Source: Sphingomonadales bacterium
GTDB lineage: Bacteria > Pseudomonadota > Alphaproteobacteria > Sphingomonadales > Sphingomonadaceae
Assembly (NCBI GenBank): GCA_017309275.1
Contig: JAFKLT010000068.1
Coordinates: forward strand, 1-47,793
Direction: 5' to 3'
DNA length: 47,793 bases
The notes under the pieces are model-generated. The model worked only from the letters and a program-made list of their open reading frames with translations. It was not told the origin of the DNA and ran no database searches. Shown piece after piece: positions 8,179 through 16,638 of the stretch (the stretch's first letter is position 1; every line of letters begins with the position of its first letter). A program made the position numbers and the translations under genes.

Positions 8179-9144
8179 TCAGGTCGGCATGAGCGGACGA
8201 TAACCCCGGTCGTCGTCCATTTCCTCGGCCCACAGCGCCATCTGGAAGTCATCATAGCTGACCCCGCATTGCTCGAGCATCCAGGCCGCGAGCGCCGGAT
8301 GATCGGCGACGGCTTCGACGAAATCATCACCACCATGCCTGCGCCCGCGGTCGAACCACCAACCGGCCTCTTCCTGGACGGAAGGATCGCGCTCGATCAC
8401 CAGCTGCGACGCATCGAGTTCGAGCATGGCTGCGAGCAATTGCTCGCAGTGGACGACATCGAGCGTCTCGCGCGGCCCGTGCTGACGCTGATAGCCCACC
8501 GACAGATTGGTGCATTCGGAAACGATGCCGGCATATTCATTGGTGTCGGTGTAGACGCCGGTATCGTCGGGGGCATAGCGGAACCCCATATTCTGCCGGT
8601 TGAGCGCCGCCGCAAGACTCGATGCGAAGGCATCGGAGCATGTCCGGCCATAGCTCTGGTGGGTGATGACATCGCCAAGCCCCGCGCGGTCGAAGGCGAT
8701 CGCCGCGTCGATGTCCGCGAGAAGTTCGGGCGTGTGGCGCTCGATCCAGCGCGAGCCGAGGCAACCCTGCTCCTCGCCGCGATGGAAGAGGTAGAGGCCG
8801 GGACGCGCGGCCGCGATCATGCCGAGCATGATCCACAGTCCCGCGCCGTCGTCGGCGCCGAGCGACATGCCCGCTTTGCCGTCGCACAGATGCGCGATGC
8901 CATATTCATCGACGCCCACCGCCTGGTGCCCGCCGACGGCCGCGACCGTATCGACATGGCAGCTCCACAATGTGCGCGGGCGATCGCCGATTTCCAGCAT
9001 TCGGTTGCCGAAACCATCGGCGCGGATGCCGGGAACCCGGTCGAGATATTCGCGGCAGAAGGCGCGTTCGGTCGCGCTGTCATGGGGCCGTGCCCAGGAC
9101 AGGATTTCGAGGAGGCCGGCGCGGCCCGCAAGGTCATGGGTCAT
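8179..9144 (-). CDS. M20/M28-type zinc peptidase-like protein
   Basis: A 321-residue cytoplasmic protein with the ligand pattern of a di-zinc M20/M28 aminopeptidase: H63 in SCHVDT, D98 in GADDGAG, the catalytic-type glutamates E124/E125 in HRGEEQG, D152 in AFDRAG, and a late histidine in YQRQHGPRE. These match peptidase T-like enzymes, so peptidase activity is likely, although such genes on mobile elements may have another substrate. There is no signal peptide. It starts four bases after the stop of the upstream Cys-rich gene (9148), so the two are translationally close. Its role in plasmid or element biology is unknown. Confidence 0.75.
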   Translation of the reverse strand: MTHDLAGRAGLLEILSWARPHDSATERAFCREYLDRVPGIRADGFGNRMLEIGDRPRTLWSCHVDTVAAVGGHQAVGVDEYGIAHLCDGKAGMSLGADDGAGLWIMLGMIAAARPGLYLFHRGEEQGCLGSRWIERHTPELLADIDAAIAFDRAGLGDVITHQSYGRTCSDAFASSLAAALNRQNMGFRYAPDDTGVYTDTNEYAGIVSECTNLSVGYQRQHGPRETLDVVHCEQLLAAMLELDASQLVIERDPSVQEEAGWWFDRGRRHGGDDFVEAVADHPALAAWMLEQCGVSYDDFQMALWAEEMDDDRGYRPLMPT

Positions 9145-9147
9145 GGA

Positions 9148-10746
9148 TCAGGCTCCTGTCTGGCAAGGGGTTGCGGTCGCTGCCAGAGGCGCTGCGGCGG
9201 CGGAGGTGAGGCCATCGACCGGCGTCGGCATGTCGGGAGGATAGCCGTGCGCGCAGGCACAGCTGCACGGCGGAAGAGATCCACGTCGCAAGTCTTCGAG
9301 GCGAGGTCGCTCGGCTGCTTCCCGTTCGTGCCTCAGCCGTTCTTCGCGGGCACGCTCACCGGCTGCCTGCCATTTGGCGACCTCGAGTTCGATCGCCGAC
9401 ATTTCGTACCGAAACCAGTCGCGAGCGAGGACATGGGCATTGGCGAGCGATGGATCGTCATCGTCGACAGGATCGGGCAGATAATCCGCACAAAGCCATT
9501 CACCATGATATTCGGTGAGATCAGTCGCATGATACCATTCGCCCGAGGCATCGCATTTCCGGCAGCAGGTCGCGAGCCACCATTCGCCGCGATCTTCGAT
9601 GTACACCGCACCGAAGGCCTCGACATAACCGTCAAGCACGTCATGCTCATCGCCATCGGCGAGCACCGGGATGAAGGTTTCGGCATCGCTGTAGCTGCGC
9701 TCATTATGCGCGCAGAAGGTCGTGTGATCGGTGAAGCAATTATAGCACCATTCTTCCGACGAGCCGTCGCCGAAATAGACTTCCTCATGCGGCGTCGTTT
9801 CGCGGTCGCACCGCGGGCAGTACCAACATCGGTCCCCCAGGCCGTTGGTATTCTCGGACGGGATCTCACCATGGCCGATGATGAGATATTCGCCGTCGTC
9901 GGCGAGGTCATCGCCCGCATCGATATAGGGAACGACGAAGCTGCCGCCATCGACGAGCCGCCGGATGCGTGCGCCATTGAGGCTGCCCTTCGCATAGCCC
10001 GCATTTTCGAGCAGCAGCTTGAGCCGCGATACATCGCCATAGATGCTGGTGTAGATTTTGAGTTCGGGCCACACCACGCTGCGCGCGCGGGCATCGTCGC
10101 GGGCGCCGATATAGGCGAGCGCCGTGTCGGGACCGGCATAGACGCGCACCGGGTGGCAATAGCTCTCGAAGTCGCTCGCGCCGTGCGACATGCAGCTGCC
10201 GGGACCGCCGACATAAACCTCCTCGATTTCGTCGGCGTCCTGCGTGATCTTGAGCGCATCTTCTGCAAGCTGGACCGAAAGCCGGGCGCACCAGCCCTCG
10301 ATCGCTTCATTGTCCAGATGGGCAGAAAAGAAGCGATTAAGGTAGCGGCCCGGCGACATCACGAGCTGGCGGTCGACCTCGCCCTTCGCCGCATTCTCGG
10401 TGAAAGCGATCTTGCCCGCCTGCTCGGTCGAGACATGGCAGAAATGCTCTTCGTGCTTCTCCTGATACCAGGGCTCCTCATGCCAGGGCGTCGGCGCATA
10501 GGTGCCGTCGGCGAACCGCAATTTCTCGCGAACCGGCCAGTCGACGTCGCCGATCTCGGCGCCCGCGAGCGCGATCCGGAGCTGCGCATCGGGCGCGCGG
10601 AGGAGAAGCTGTTTCCGCGCGGCTTCGGCTTCGTCAAAGGAAGGCCAAAGATATTGCTGGTCGCCATTGGGTGCGAAAAGGAATTCGATCGTGACCGGCC
10701 GCCACTCGGCTTCCGAGTGCGGGCAAAGGATTTGAAACTGTGCCAT
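9148..10746 (-). CDS. Cysteine-rich element protein of unknown function
   Basis: A 532-residue protein I cannot assign. It is acidic, rich in Trp and Tyr in its middle, and carries putative zinc-binding clusters in the second half: CWYCPRC, then CYNC about 25 residues later, then CCRKC. The last 80 residues are a charged helix (AGERAREERLRHEREAAE) followed by a small CSCACAH motif. The start at 10746 follows a GGAG site. It lies between parB and the peptidase gene and seems to belong to the same conserved block of sphingomonad plasmids and integrative elements. Zinc binding is inferred from the cysteine pairs only. Confidence 0.65.
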   Translation of the reverse strand: MAQFQILCPHSEAEWRPVTIEFLFAPNGDQQYLWPSFDEAEAARKQLLLRAPDAQLRIALAGAEIGDVDWPVREKLRFADGTYAPTPWHEEPWYQEKHEEHFCHVSTEQAGKIAFTENAAKGEVDRQLVMSPGRYLNRFFSAHLDNEAIEGWCARLSVQLAEDALKITQDADEIEEVYVGGPGSCMSHGASDFESYCHPVRVYAGPDTALAYIGARDDARARSVVWPELKIYTSIYGDVSRLKLLLENAGYAKGSLNGARIRRLVDGGSFVVPYIDAGDDLADDGEYLIIGHGEIPSENTNGLGDRCWYCPRCDRETTPHEEVYFGDGSSEEWCYNCFTDHTTFCAHNERSYSDAETFIPVLADGDEHDVLDGYVEAFGAVYIEDRGEWWLATCCRKCDASGEWYHATDLTEYHGEWLCADYLPDPVDDDDPSLANAHVLARDWFRYEMSAIELEVAKWQAAGERAREERLRHEREAAERPRLEDLRRGSLPPCSCACAHGYPPDMPTPVDGLTSAAAAPLAATATPCQTGA

Positions 10747-10937
10747 GGATGGGACTCCGCGCAGCCGCGCGCATGCCCCGAAGAGGCGCGATCGCGGGCT
10801 GCATTGCTGATGGGGTGGCGCAGGGTTAGCGAGGGTCGGGGGTCAGCGTCCGGACCGAGAGCCGTGACTGGCCTCGTGTCGCCTCAAGCCGTCAAAGGCC
10901 GACTTTCCCGGGCACCGCTGCGCCGTGAAGAAGATCC

Positions 10938-10959
10938 GGCGGGGGCATGCGCCCCCGCC
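10938..10959 (-). terminator. Probable terminator of parB
   Basis: GGCGGGGGC-ATGC-GCCCCCGCC forms a perfect 9-bp GC stem nine bases beyond the parB stop. On the minus strand it is followed by GGATCTTCTTC, a weak pyrimidine tract, so termination may be partial. The rest of 10747-10967 holds nothing else I can support. Confidence 0.65.
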
Positions 10960-10967
10960 CGGATGGC

Positions 10968-13052
10968 TCACTCCGCCGCGACGGGCAGCTCGGCGTCGCA
11001 GGGATCGCCCTCGTCGGCATCGGCGGGTACCGCCATTTCACCGCCGTCCGGATCGATGTCGTCCAGACCCGGCGTTCGCATCGGCGCCGGGAGCCAGGTC
11101 GTTTCTTCGACCAGCCGTTCGGCCTCGCGGGCCATATCGGCTTTCTTGAGATGGCCGATCATGCGGGCAGCTTCGTCGCCGCGCGCCTCGGCGACATCGG
11201 CGAGGATCTGCGGCTTGGTCACACCGCTGAAATAGCCTGCCGCGGTCGGCCGCCACCCCGCGCCATGCACATCGAGCCCCGCGGCCAGCGCGAGGACATG
11301 GCTGTGGGCGATCCGGCGCTCGACGCCATGCGCCGAGATGCGGCCATTGTCATATTTGGGAACGACCTCGGCCTGGGCGTTGACGCAGAGCGAGCCGCAA
11401 TGCGCCAGGAGCTGCGACTGCTCCTCCCCATCGAGGGTGAGCAGAAAGCTCCACACTTCCTTATCCGACTGCGGCAGCCGCGCCTTCCATGCCCCCGAGC
11501 GCGCGTCGATCGCCTGCGCGGGCGCGCAATCGCGCAAACCGGCAGGGGCATTGGAAAAGGAGACGCGATTCGCCGCGATCTGGACGCAGCTCTCGCGGCT
11601 GAAGCTGTAGAAGCAGCCCAGCACGAGGACGTGGAGAACGGCGACGAAGGCGAGCGCCGGGTCTTGCGCGACCCTGTCCTGCAGCGCGAGGGTGCGCCAA
11701 GCCGTGAGGTCCGAGACGAGACGGTCGGGGAGCGGGCGCAGCGCACCCGGTTCCTCAGCTCCTTCGGCGTCATCCTGCGCCTTCTTCGGTTCGCCGTCGC
11801 CGCGGCCAGTGGAGCGCGCCGTATCGCCCGGCTCCGACGCGCTGTCACTGCCGAGTCCATCACGCAGTTGATCCTCGGGCTTCACGAAGCCGCGCTCGAC
11901 GCGCACCGACCCATCGCGGTCGAGCGAGACGAATGCGCCCGCCACCGCCATGTCCGCGGGATCGAAGATCAGCGGCCGGTCGACCAAAGCACCGAGTTCG
12001 GCATCGATCGCCTCGATCCGCGCATGCACCTCGTCGGGCACGTCGTGCGCATCGGCCCATTCATCGCCGAGTTCCTCGCCTTCGGCTTCAAGCTCGGCGA
12101 CGCGCGTCGCTTCGGCTTCGGTCATCGCGACCTCTTCGCGGTCGATCTCGCGATACCCGCGCGTTGCGTCCCACGGCAGGTCGATCGCGGTCGTCACCCA
12201 TTTCCAGCCCTCGGCGAGGATGCGCGCGCCCTCGGCCTTCAGCTTGGCATCGACAAGCCGATCGAGAAGTGCGGGGTCGGTGAGCCAGCCGCCGCCATCG
12301 GATTCGAACAGGTCGCGCGCGATGCTGCCGCCCGCTTCGAGATAGGTGTCGAGACCGACGAAGCGCGCCCTTTTGTCACCCGCGCGAACGCTGTTCTCGG
12401 TGAGCTTCTGGCGGATCCAGGTCGCCGACTTGTTGAAGCTATGTTCGAGCTGGTCCCAGACCTCTTCTTGCCGCGTATGGTCCTCGGCGATGGTGAAGGC
12501 CATGAGCTGATCGAGCGTCATCGCCTCATCGGCATAGAGCTCGAGCAGCTTCGGCGAGACGCCGGCGAGCTTCAGCCGCTGCCGCACCGCGGCGGGCGTG
12601 GTGTGAAAATGCGCGGCGATTGCCTCGATGCCGGCGTCCTTCTCGACCATCGCCTGCATCGCGCGAAATTCGTCGAGCGGATGCAGTGCCTCGCGAAAGC
12701 TGTTTTCGGCGAGGCTGTCCTCTTCGGCGAGTATGTCATTGGCCGCACCGCCCACGACACAGGGGATCGGCGCGTCCTTCGCGAGCCTTTTCTGCTTCAC
12801 CAGCAGTTCGAGCGCGCGGAAGCGCCGGCCTCCGGCTGGAATTTCGAATTCCCCCGTTTCCTGCCCCTCGCCATCGAGCAGCGGCCGCACGTTGAGGCTC
12901 TGGAGCAATCCGCGGCGCGCGATGTCGGCCGCCAGCGTGTCGATCGATACCCCCGCCTTCACGCGCCGCACATTGGCCTGCGACAGGCGCAGGCGGTCGA
13001 GGGGAATGTCGCGCGACGGGGCGAGGGTGATTTTCGGAAGCGATTTGGCCAT
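10968..13052 (-). CDS. Large ParB-family protein
   Basis: A 694-residue ParB/RepB/Spo0J-type protein. Residues about 15-120 form the ParB N-terminal fold, with IPAGGRRFRAL in place of the usual GERRxRA box and LAENSFREALHPLDEF in place of ENxQRxxLNPxE. A helix-turn-helix follows (IEAIAAHFHTTPAAVRQRL). The long C-terminal half, with acidic linkers, is well beyond chromosomal ParB length (about 300), as in plasmid and integrative-element relatives. No parA partner is next to it, so partition is not certain; it may be a regulator or a CTPase/nuclease-like ParB. The ATG at 13052 follows GGAGAAGG and was preferred to the frame start at 13085. Confidence 0.85.
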   Translation of the reverse strand: MAKSLPKITLAPSRDIPLDRLRLSQANVRRVKAGVSIDTLAADIARRGLLQSLNVRPLLDGEGQETGEFEIPAGGRRFRALELLVKQKRLAKDAPIPCVVGGAANDILAEEDSLAENSFREALHPLDEFRAMQAMVEKDAGIEAIAAHFHTTPAAVRQRLKLAGVSPKLLELYADEAMTLDQLMAFTIAEDHTRQEEVWDQLEHSFNKSATWIRQKLTENSVRAGDKRARFVGLDTYLEAGGSIARDLFESDGGGWLTDPALLDRLVDAKLKAEGARILAEGWKWVTTAIDLPWDATRGYREIDREEVAMTEAEATRVAELEAEGEELGDEWADAHDVPDEVHARIEAIDAELGALVDRPLIFDPADMAVAGAFVSLDRDGSVRVERGFVKPEDQLRDGLGSDSASEPGDTARSTGRGDGEPKKAQDDAEGAEEPGALRPLPDRLVSDLTAWRTLALQDRVAQDPALAFVAVLHVLVLGCFYSFSRESCVQIAANRVSFSNAPAGLRDCAPAQAIDARSGAWKARLPQSDKEVWSFLLTLDGEEQSQLLAHCGSLCVNAQAEVVPKYDNGRISAHGVERRIAHSHVLALAAGLDVHGAGWRPTAAGYFSGVTKPQILADVAEARGDEAARMIGHLKKADMAREAERLVEETTWLPAPMRTPGLDDIDPDGGEMAVPADADEGDPCDAELPVAAE

Positions 13053-13138
13053 GGGCCTTCTCCATGACGGGCCGCCGCGAGACACTCTCCCGGCTCCTGA
13101 AACCCGTCACGAAGCCCCGGCTTCCCTCTTCCTCGAAC

Positions 13139-13159
13139 GGGGCCGCCACCGGCGGCCCC
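13139..13159 (-). terminator. GC-rich hairpin after the DUF2958 gene
   Basis: GGGGCCGCC-ACC-GGCGGCCCC is a perfect 9-bp stem with a 3-nt loop, 16 bases after the DUF2958 stop and before parB. There is no T-run, so it could be a Rho-aided terminator or an mRNA stabiliser between the two genes. Confidence 0.5.
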
Positions 13160-13175
13160 GAACAAGTCCGCGGCC

Positions 13176-13577
13176 TCAGCCCCGCGCCGAAAGCCGGCGC
13201 GCCGCTGCGTGCAGGCGCTGCTCGCCAAGGATGATCGAGCCCGCCGCGCGCGCCGCTTCGGCATAGACCGACAGGGGATGGCGTGCCTCGAAGTGAAGGT
13301 CGCGCTCGATGCCGAGCCCGAAGGGCAGGCGCACCCCCTCGAGTTCGGCAAGCGAGAAACTTCCGAGTTCGGGGCATCCGAACCCCAAGTCCGCGAGGCC
13401 GAACAGGATGCCGTCGGCATCGACCTCGGTTGCAAGCCAGGTCGCGGCGCCGACGGGGCTGAAGAAGCGCACGACAGGTCTGGGATCGGGCTCGCGCGCG
13501 CCGCGCGCGATCGCGTCGTGCCGCGCGGCAGCATTGGCGGCGAGCGCGGCTGCGATTTCCGCAGTGAGCAGTTTCAT
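13176..13577 (-). CDS. DUF2958 protein
   Basis: A 133-residue protein of the DUF2958 type, recognised by the start MKLLTAEIAAALAAN, the segment PVVRFFSPVGAATWLATE, and FGLADLGFGCPELGSFSLAEL followed by IERDLHF. Its biochemical function is not known; it is a constant companion of ParB, Toprim and DUF2493 genes on alphaproteobacterial plasmids and integrative elements. The start at 13577 follows a strong GGAAGGA ribosome site. It is the first gene of the minus-strand block and is divergent from the LexA-boxed operon, so the gap 13578-13809 probably holds both promoters. Confidence 0.82.
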   Translation of the reverse strand: MKLLTAEIAAALAANAAARHDAIARGAREPDPRPVVRFFSPVGAATWLATEVDADGILFGLADLGFGCPELGSFSLAELEGVRLPFGLGIERDLHFEARHPLSVYAEAARAAGSIILGEQRLHAAARRLSARG

Positions 13578-13790
13578 GCTGCGATCCTTCCGGTGAATTT
13601 GCCGCCGTGGCGGTGGGGCTTTGCATAATGCGTCATTTCGGTTCTCCGCGGGGGACCGGCAGCAAGCCTCTCTCGCCGCACTCCGTCCGCCACGCGGCCC
13701 GGCAACCCCCGCGCTCGCTCGCGGCGGCCTGCCGCCGCGGGACCGAGGATCATGGGCGGGCCCAGCCGTGCGCAGTGGGCTTGCCATGTT

Positions 13791-13805
13791 GTTCTTCCTA
13801 TGTTC
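13791..13805 (+). promoter_or_regulatory. LexA-type SOS box
   Basis: GTTC-TTCCTAT-GTTC fits the alphaproteobacterial LexA site GTTC-N7-GTTC exactly. It ends four bases before the start codon of the DUF6771 gene, and the operon behind it ends with two SOS-associated SRAP proteins, which supports a real site. No better -35/-10 pair is evident, so I do not mark a promoter. Confidence 0.72.
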
Positions 13806-13809
13806 TCAT

Positions 13810-14007
13810 ATGGGCATGGACAGAATCGATACCGCCCGAGTCGCAGAAACCCTGCTTGCCGCTCCCGGCTGGGCGCGCGTGGGCCTCACCGCACCTACAA
13901 GTCACATGCGCGTCGAAGCGGCGTTCGAGCTTGCCCGCGTCATCGCCGAAAGCGTGGGTGGAAGCCCCGAGCCCGCGCATATCGACCAGCTCGGGCTTTC
14001 GCTGTGA
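13810..14007 (+). CDS. DUF6771-like small protein
   Basis: A 65-residue protein (or 63 from the second ATG at 13816) with RIDTARVAETLLAAPGWARV and a helical second half. It resembles short sphingomonad proteins I know as DUF6771; the function is unknown. It is the first gene after the LexA-type box, with almost no 5' leader and no ribosome site, so translation may be from a leaderless transcript or from the downstream ATG. The next gene starts two bases after its stop. Confidence 0.65.
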   Translation: MGMDRIDTARVAETLLAAPGWARVGLTAPTSHMRVEAAFELARVIAESVGGSPEPAHIDQLGLSL

Positions 14008-14008
14008 C

Positions 14009-14338
14009 GTGGGCGGCTGGACCAGAGAAGGTGGGCGGCGCGCAACGCATCTGTTCGAGGCCGCGGCATGGTATCAGGCGGTCAGGCCGGTGTGCCGCTG
14101 CGGCCATAGCGCGACCTTCGATCCTTATGGTCTGTGGTGGAAGTTCCAGCGCAAGATGTGGGACGATGATCTTGGCAAGGCGCGCGAAAAATTCTGGTGC
14201 GCGCGCTGCAAGGCACGGACCGGCAAACGCGTTCGGCCGATCCGGCTCGAACTGGTCCAACCGAGCAAGGACGATATTCAATTGCCCATGCCCGACGAAC
14301 GTGAATGGAAGCGCGCGCTGAGCCGCTTCCGGGCCTAG
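14009..14338 (+). CDS. Small zinc-ribbon protein
   Basis: A 109-residue protein with two cysteine pairs, CRCGH (about residues 31-35) and CARCK (about 69-73), spaced like a zinc ribbon, around the segment DPYGLWWKFQRKMWDD. I do not recognise the family. There is no ATG in a suitable place; I chose the GTG at 14009, two bases after the DUF6771 stop, because translation would be coupled there. The frame is open further upstream, so the start is uncertain. It sits inside the operon behind the LexA-type box and before the two SRAP genes, so a DNA-damage-linked role is possible by context. Confidence 0.6.
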   Translation: MGGWTREGGRRATHLFEAAAWYQAVRPVCRCGHSATFDPYGLWWKFQRKMWDDDLGKAREKFWCARCKARTGKRVRPIRLELVQPSKDDIQLPMPDEREWKRALSRFRA

Positions 14339-14349
14339 GAGACCGTCCG

Positions 14350-14859
14350 ATGGACATCGAGAATGACGACGCCCTTGTGGGCATTGGCAAGAGCCATCGC
14401 GTGATCATCTGGGATGGACAGCAGGAGCGTGAGAAGGAGCTCCACTGGGGCCTGCCGTCTCACAATCCCGACATCTTTCAGATTCCGCTGCTCAAGTCCG
14501 AGACCGCGATCATCGACCGCCCGTGCCTGCTGCTTGCCAATGAGTTCGGTTTGGTGAAACGGGGACGCACAGTTTATTCGGCGAGCCTCATCGGCGAACC
14601 TTTCCTATGCATCGCGGCGACCTGGCGCCCCGGGAACCGCGATTGGCCCGACAGTTTCGCGGCGCTCACCGTCCCCGCCTATGCCGATCTTGCGCATCAT
14701 AAGGACCGCCATGTCGGGGTGGTTCATCCTGACGATCTCTTCGACTGGTTGATGGGAAAGCGTCCACCGCTGGACTTGCTGCGGCCCTTCCCCAAGGATA
14801 GCTTCAGGATCACGCCGCCGATCCAGCAGAATTTCGACGACCTACTCGGAGCGGCCTGA
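14350..14859 (+). CDS. Degenerate SRAP-like protein
   Basis: A 169-residue protein that follows the SRAP (YedK/HMCES) layout without its active site. Seen: HWGLPSHNP in place of the usual WGxP strand, RPCLLLANEFG in place of RCLxPxxxFxE, IAATWRP in place of AGLWxP, and DRHVGVVHPDD in place of DRMPVILHPED. There is no Cys2, and the Asn-Ala-Arg motif is missing. It therefore cannot form the thiazolidine crosslink with abasic DNA that SRAP proteins make. It lies 14 bases before an intact SRAP gene and may be a regulatory or DNA-binding partner. The ATG at 14350 was chosen because upstream sequence belongs to the previous gene. Confidence 0.65.
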   Translation: MDIENDDALVGIGKSHRVIIWDGQQEREKELHWGLPSHNPDIFQIPLLKSETAIIDRPCLLLANEFGLVKRGRTVYSASLIGEPFLCIAATWRPGNRDWPDSFAALTVPAYADLAHHKDRHVGVVHPDDLFDWLMGKRPPLDLLRPFPKDSFRITPPIQQNFDDLLGAA

Positions 14860-14873
14860 CGGAGGGCCGCCCG

Positions 14874-15524
14874 ATGTGCAACCTGGTGACGCTGAATTCG
14901 ACGGTCGACGAGGTGGCATCCTATTTTAAATCGCGCCGGCCGCAGGCCACCAACGCCTCGCCCGGCGATGTCTATCCCGGCGGACAGGGTTTCGTGGTGA
15001 GGCAGGACGGCGGCGAACGCGTTCTTCAGGCCATGACCTGGGGCTTCCCGGTGCGCCTCAAACATATGAAACCGACCAGCAAGCCGAAGCCGGTCAACAA
15101 TGCGCGCGACGACAAGCTGATGTCCTTCTGGCGCCCCTGGTTCACCAGCCCCGCACATCGCTGCCTCATCCCTTTCACCTCCTTCGCCGAAGCCGAAGGC
15201 GAGAAGGGCAAGATGACGCGAACCTGGATCAGCGTGACCGACCAGCCGCTCGCCGCATGGGCGGGTCTCTGGCGGCCGACCGACGAATGGGGCGATTGCT
15301 ATACGGGCGTGATGGTCGATGCGACCGAGGAACTGTTCCACATCCATGATCGCATGCCGGTCATCCTGCACCCCGAAGATCATGATGCCTGGCTTTATGC
15401 GCCTGCCGAAGAGGCGATGGCGCTGGTCGCAAAATATCCCGCCGATCGCCTCGCCGTCGAGCGCACCGAAGTACCCTGGTTCAGCCGCAAGGCGCCGCCC
15501 GCGGATGCGCCATCACTGCTCTGA
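14874..15524 (+). CDS. SRAP-family abasic-site protein (YedK/HMCES-like)
   Basis: A 216-residue SOS response-associated peptidase-like protein. All hallmark residues are seen: Cys2 (exposed after removal of Met1), the Asn of PVNNARDD (N75/N76), E106 in FAEAEG, and H158 in FHIHDRMPVIL. In this family Cys2 crosslinks covalently to abasic sites in single-stranded DNA and shields them during replication. Length is normal for the family. It is the last gene of the operon behind the LexA-type box at 13791, a fitting position for an SOS function. A 255-base gap to luxR follows, without a gene I can support. Confidence 0.93.
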   Translation: MCNLVTLNSTVDEVASYFKSRRPQATNASPGDVYPGGQGFVVRQDGGERVLQAMTWGFPVRLKHMKPTSKPKPVNNARDDKLMSFWRPWFTSPAHRCLIPFTSFAEAEGEKGKMTRTWISVTDQPLAAWAGLWRPTDEWGDCYTGVMVDATEELFHIHDRMPVILHPEDHDAWLYAPAEEAMALVAKYPADRLAVERTEVPWFSRKAPPADAPSLL

Positions 15525-15779
15525 AAACGGGCGGTGTGCAGCCGGAATAGATCCAGAAGCGGGTCCGATTGTCAGACCCAAGCCCTTTACCCGGATTATC
15601 AACCTGTTACATCTCGCTGACCGATCGATCGCCATGCGCCGGGCTGCGGGAACAGCGGTCGGACAGGGCGTGAGGACCCGTCGGAAATTCCCCCGTTCGC
15701 CCGCGCCGAAATGGAAAAGGTTCGCGGCGATAGTTGGAGCGGACCGCAGGCGAGCGGGTCGGGAACGCGCCGGCGGCCG

Positions 15780-16541
15780 ATGAACGATGTGAAGCATTAT
15801 CAACTGACAGAGGAACTCGCACAGGAATTTACAGGAGCAGACAGAGAAGAGCAGCTCTTTGCCGCACTGACCAAGGCTGCGGGCCGAATGGGGTTCGACC
15901 ATTTCGCGCTTGCTTTCGATCGGCGCGGAACCGGCGAACCGGCGTCGATTCTCGTGCACAATTATCCCGACGCCTGGGCCAAGGTCTATGTCGGCTTCGA
16001 TCTCAGCGGAACCGATCCGATCCGCCGCGCTAGCGAGCGATCGCTGACCGGCTTCGAATGGCGCCACGTCGATCGCTATATTCCGCTGAGCCGCGGCGAC
16101 CGCCAATTGCTGTCGGTGGCGCGCGATAGCGGCGTCGGTGACGGCTTCACGGTTCCTCGCCATCTGCCCGGCGAGGCATCGGGAACCTGTTCCTTCGCAG
16201 TCCGTCCGCACGCGGACATTCCGGCGGACATGCTCCACGCCGCCGAAATCCTCGGCGCGATCGCCATCGCTTCGGCGCGTGAGTTGATCGGCTCCTCTCC
16301 TTTACGGCCACGCCCGATACTTACCGAACGGCAACGCGAATGCGTGCTCTGGTCGGCGCGCGGCAAGACCGCCGGCGAGATCGCCGATATTCTCGGGATC
16401 AGCGAAGAGACGGTCGTGCGCCACCTCAAGATGGCGCGCGAGCGCTATTCGGTGCATTGCCGCTCGATGCTGATCCTGTGCGCGCTGTTCGACGGGCTGA
16501 TCGGCTTCTCGGACATCTACGACTGGTGGCGCCCGAACTGA
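15780..16541 (+). CDS. luxR: LuxR-family quorum-sensing regulator
   Basis: A 253-residue acyl-homoserine-lactone receptor/regulator. Residues about 10-165 form the autoinducer-binding domain (DHFALAFDRRG, YPDAWAKVYVGFDLSGTDPI, GDGFTVPRHLPG, with the family Trp and Asp positions). Residues about 180-245 are the LuxR helix-turn-helix (LTERQRECVLWSARGKTAGE, then ETVVRHLKMARERY). It is immediately upstream of luxI on the same strand with a palindrome between them, which makes it the cognate receptor by position. The ATG at 15780 has only a weak ribosome site; an earlier start at 15711 would add a basic, non-family N-terminus. Confidence 0.92.
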   Translation: MNDVKHYQLTEELAQEFTGADREEQLFAALTKAAGRMGFDHFALAFDRRGTGEPASILVHNYPDAWAKVYVGFDLSGTDPIRRASERSLTGFEWRHVDRYIPLSRGDRQLLSVARDSGVGDGFTVPRHLPGEASGTCSFAVRPHADIPADMLHAAEILGAIAIASARELIGSSPLRPRPILTERQRECVLWSARGKTAGEIADILGISEETVVRHLKMARERYSVHCRSMLILCALFDGLIGFSDIYDWWRPN

Positions 16542-16567
16542 CGCGCCACGCATAATCGCAAAATCCT

Positions 16568-16583
16568 TGCCCAGAAATGGGCA
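16568..16583 (+). promoter_or_regulatory. Candidate lux box
   Basis: TGCCCA-GAAA-TGGGCA is a perfect palindrome, 6+4+6, centred about 63 bases upstream of the luxI start codon in the 97-base gap between luxR and luxI. Position and size suit a LuxR binding site and positive feedback on luxI. Confidence 0.7.
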
Positions 16584-16638
16584 TGGCGGCCGCAAAGGAT
16601 CGATGGTCTGATTCCGGCTCCACAGCCAAGGAATCATC

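Noticed and set aside
7672-11235. Very long plus-strand open frame (about 1187 codons)
   Set aside because: It is antisense to the Toprim, peptidase and Cys-rich genes, shows no motif, and reflects high GC in the third positions of the real genes.
10947-13067. Plus-strand open frame of about 700 codons
   Set aside because: It mirrors parB on the other strand; only parB has family motifs and a ribosome site.
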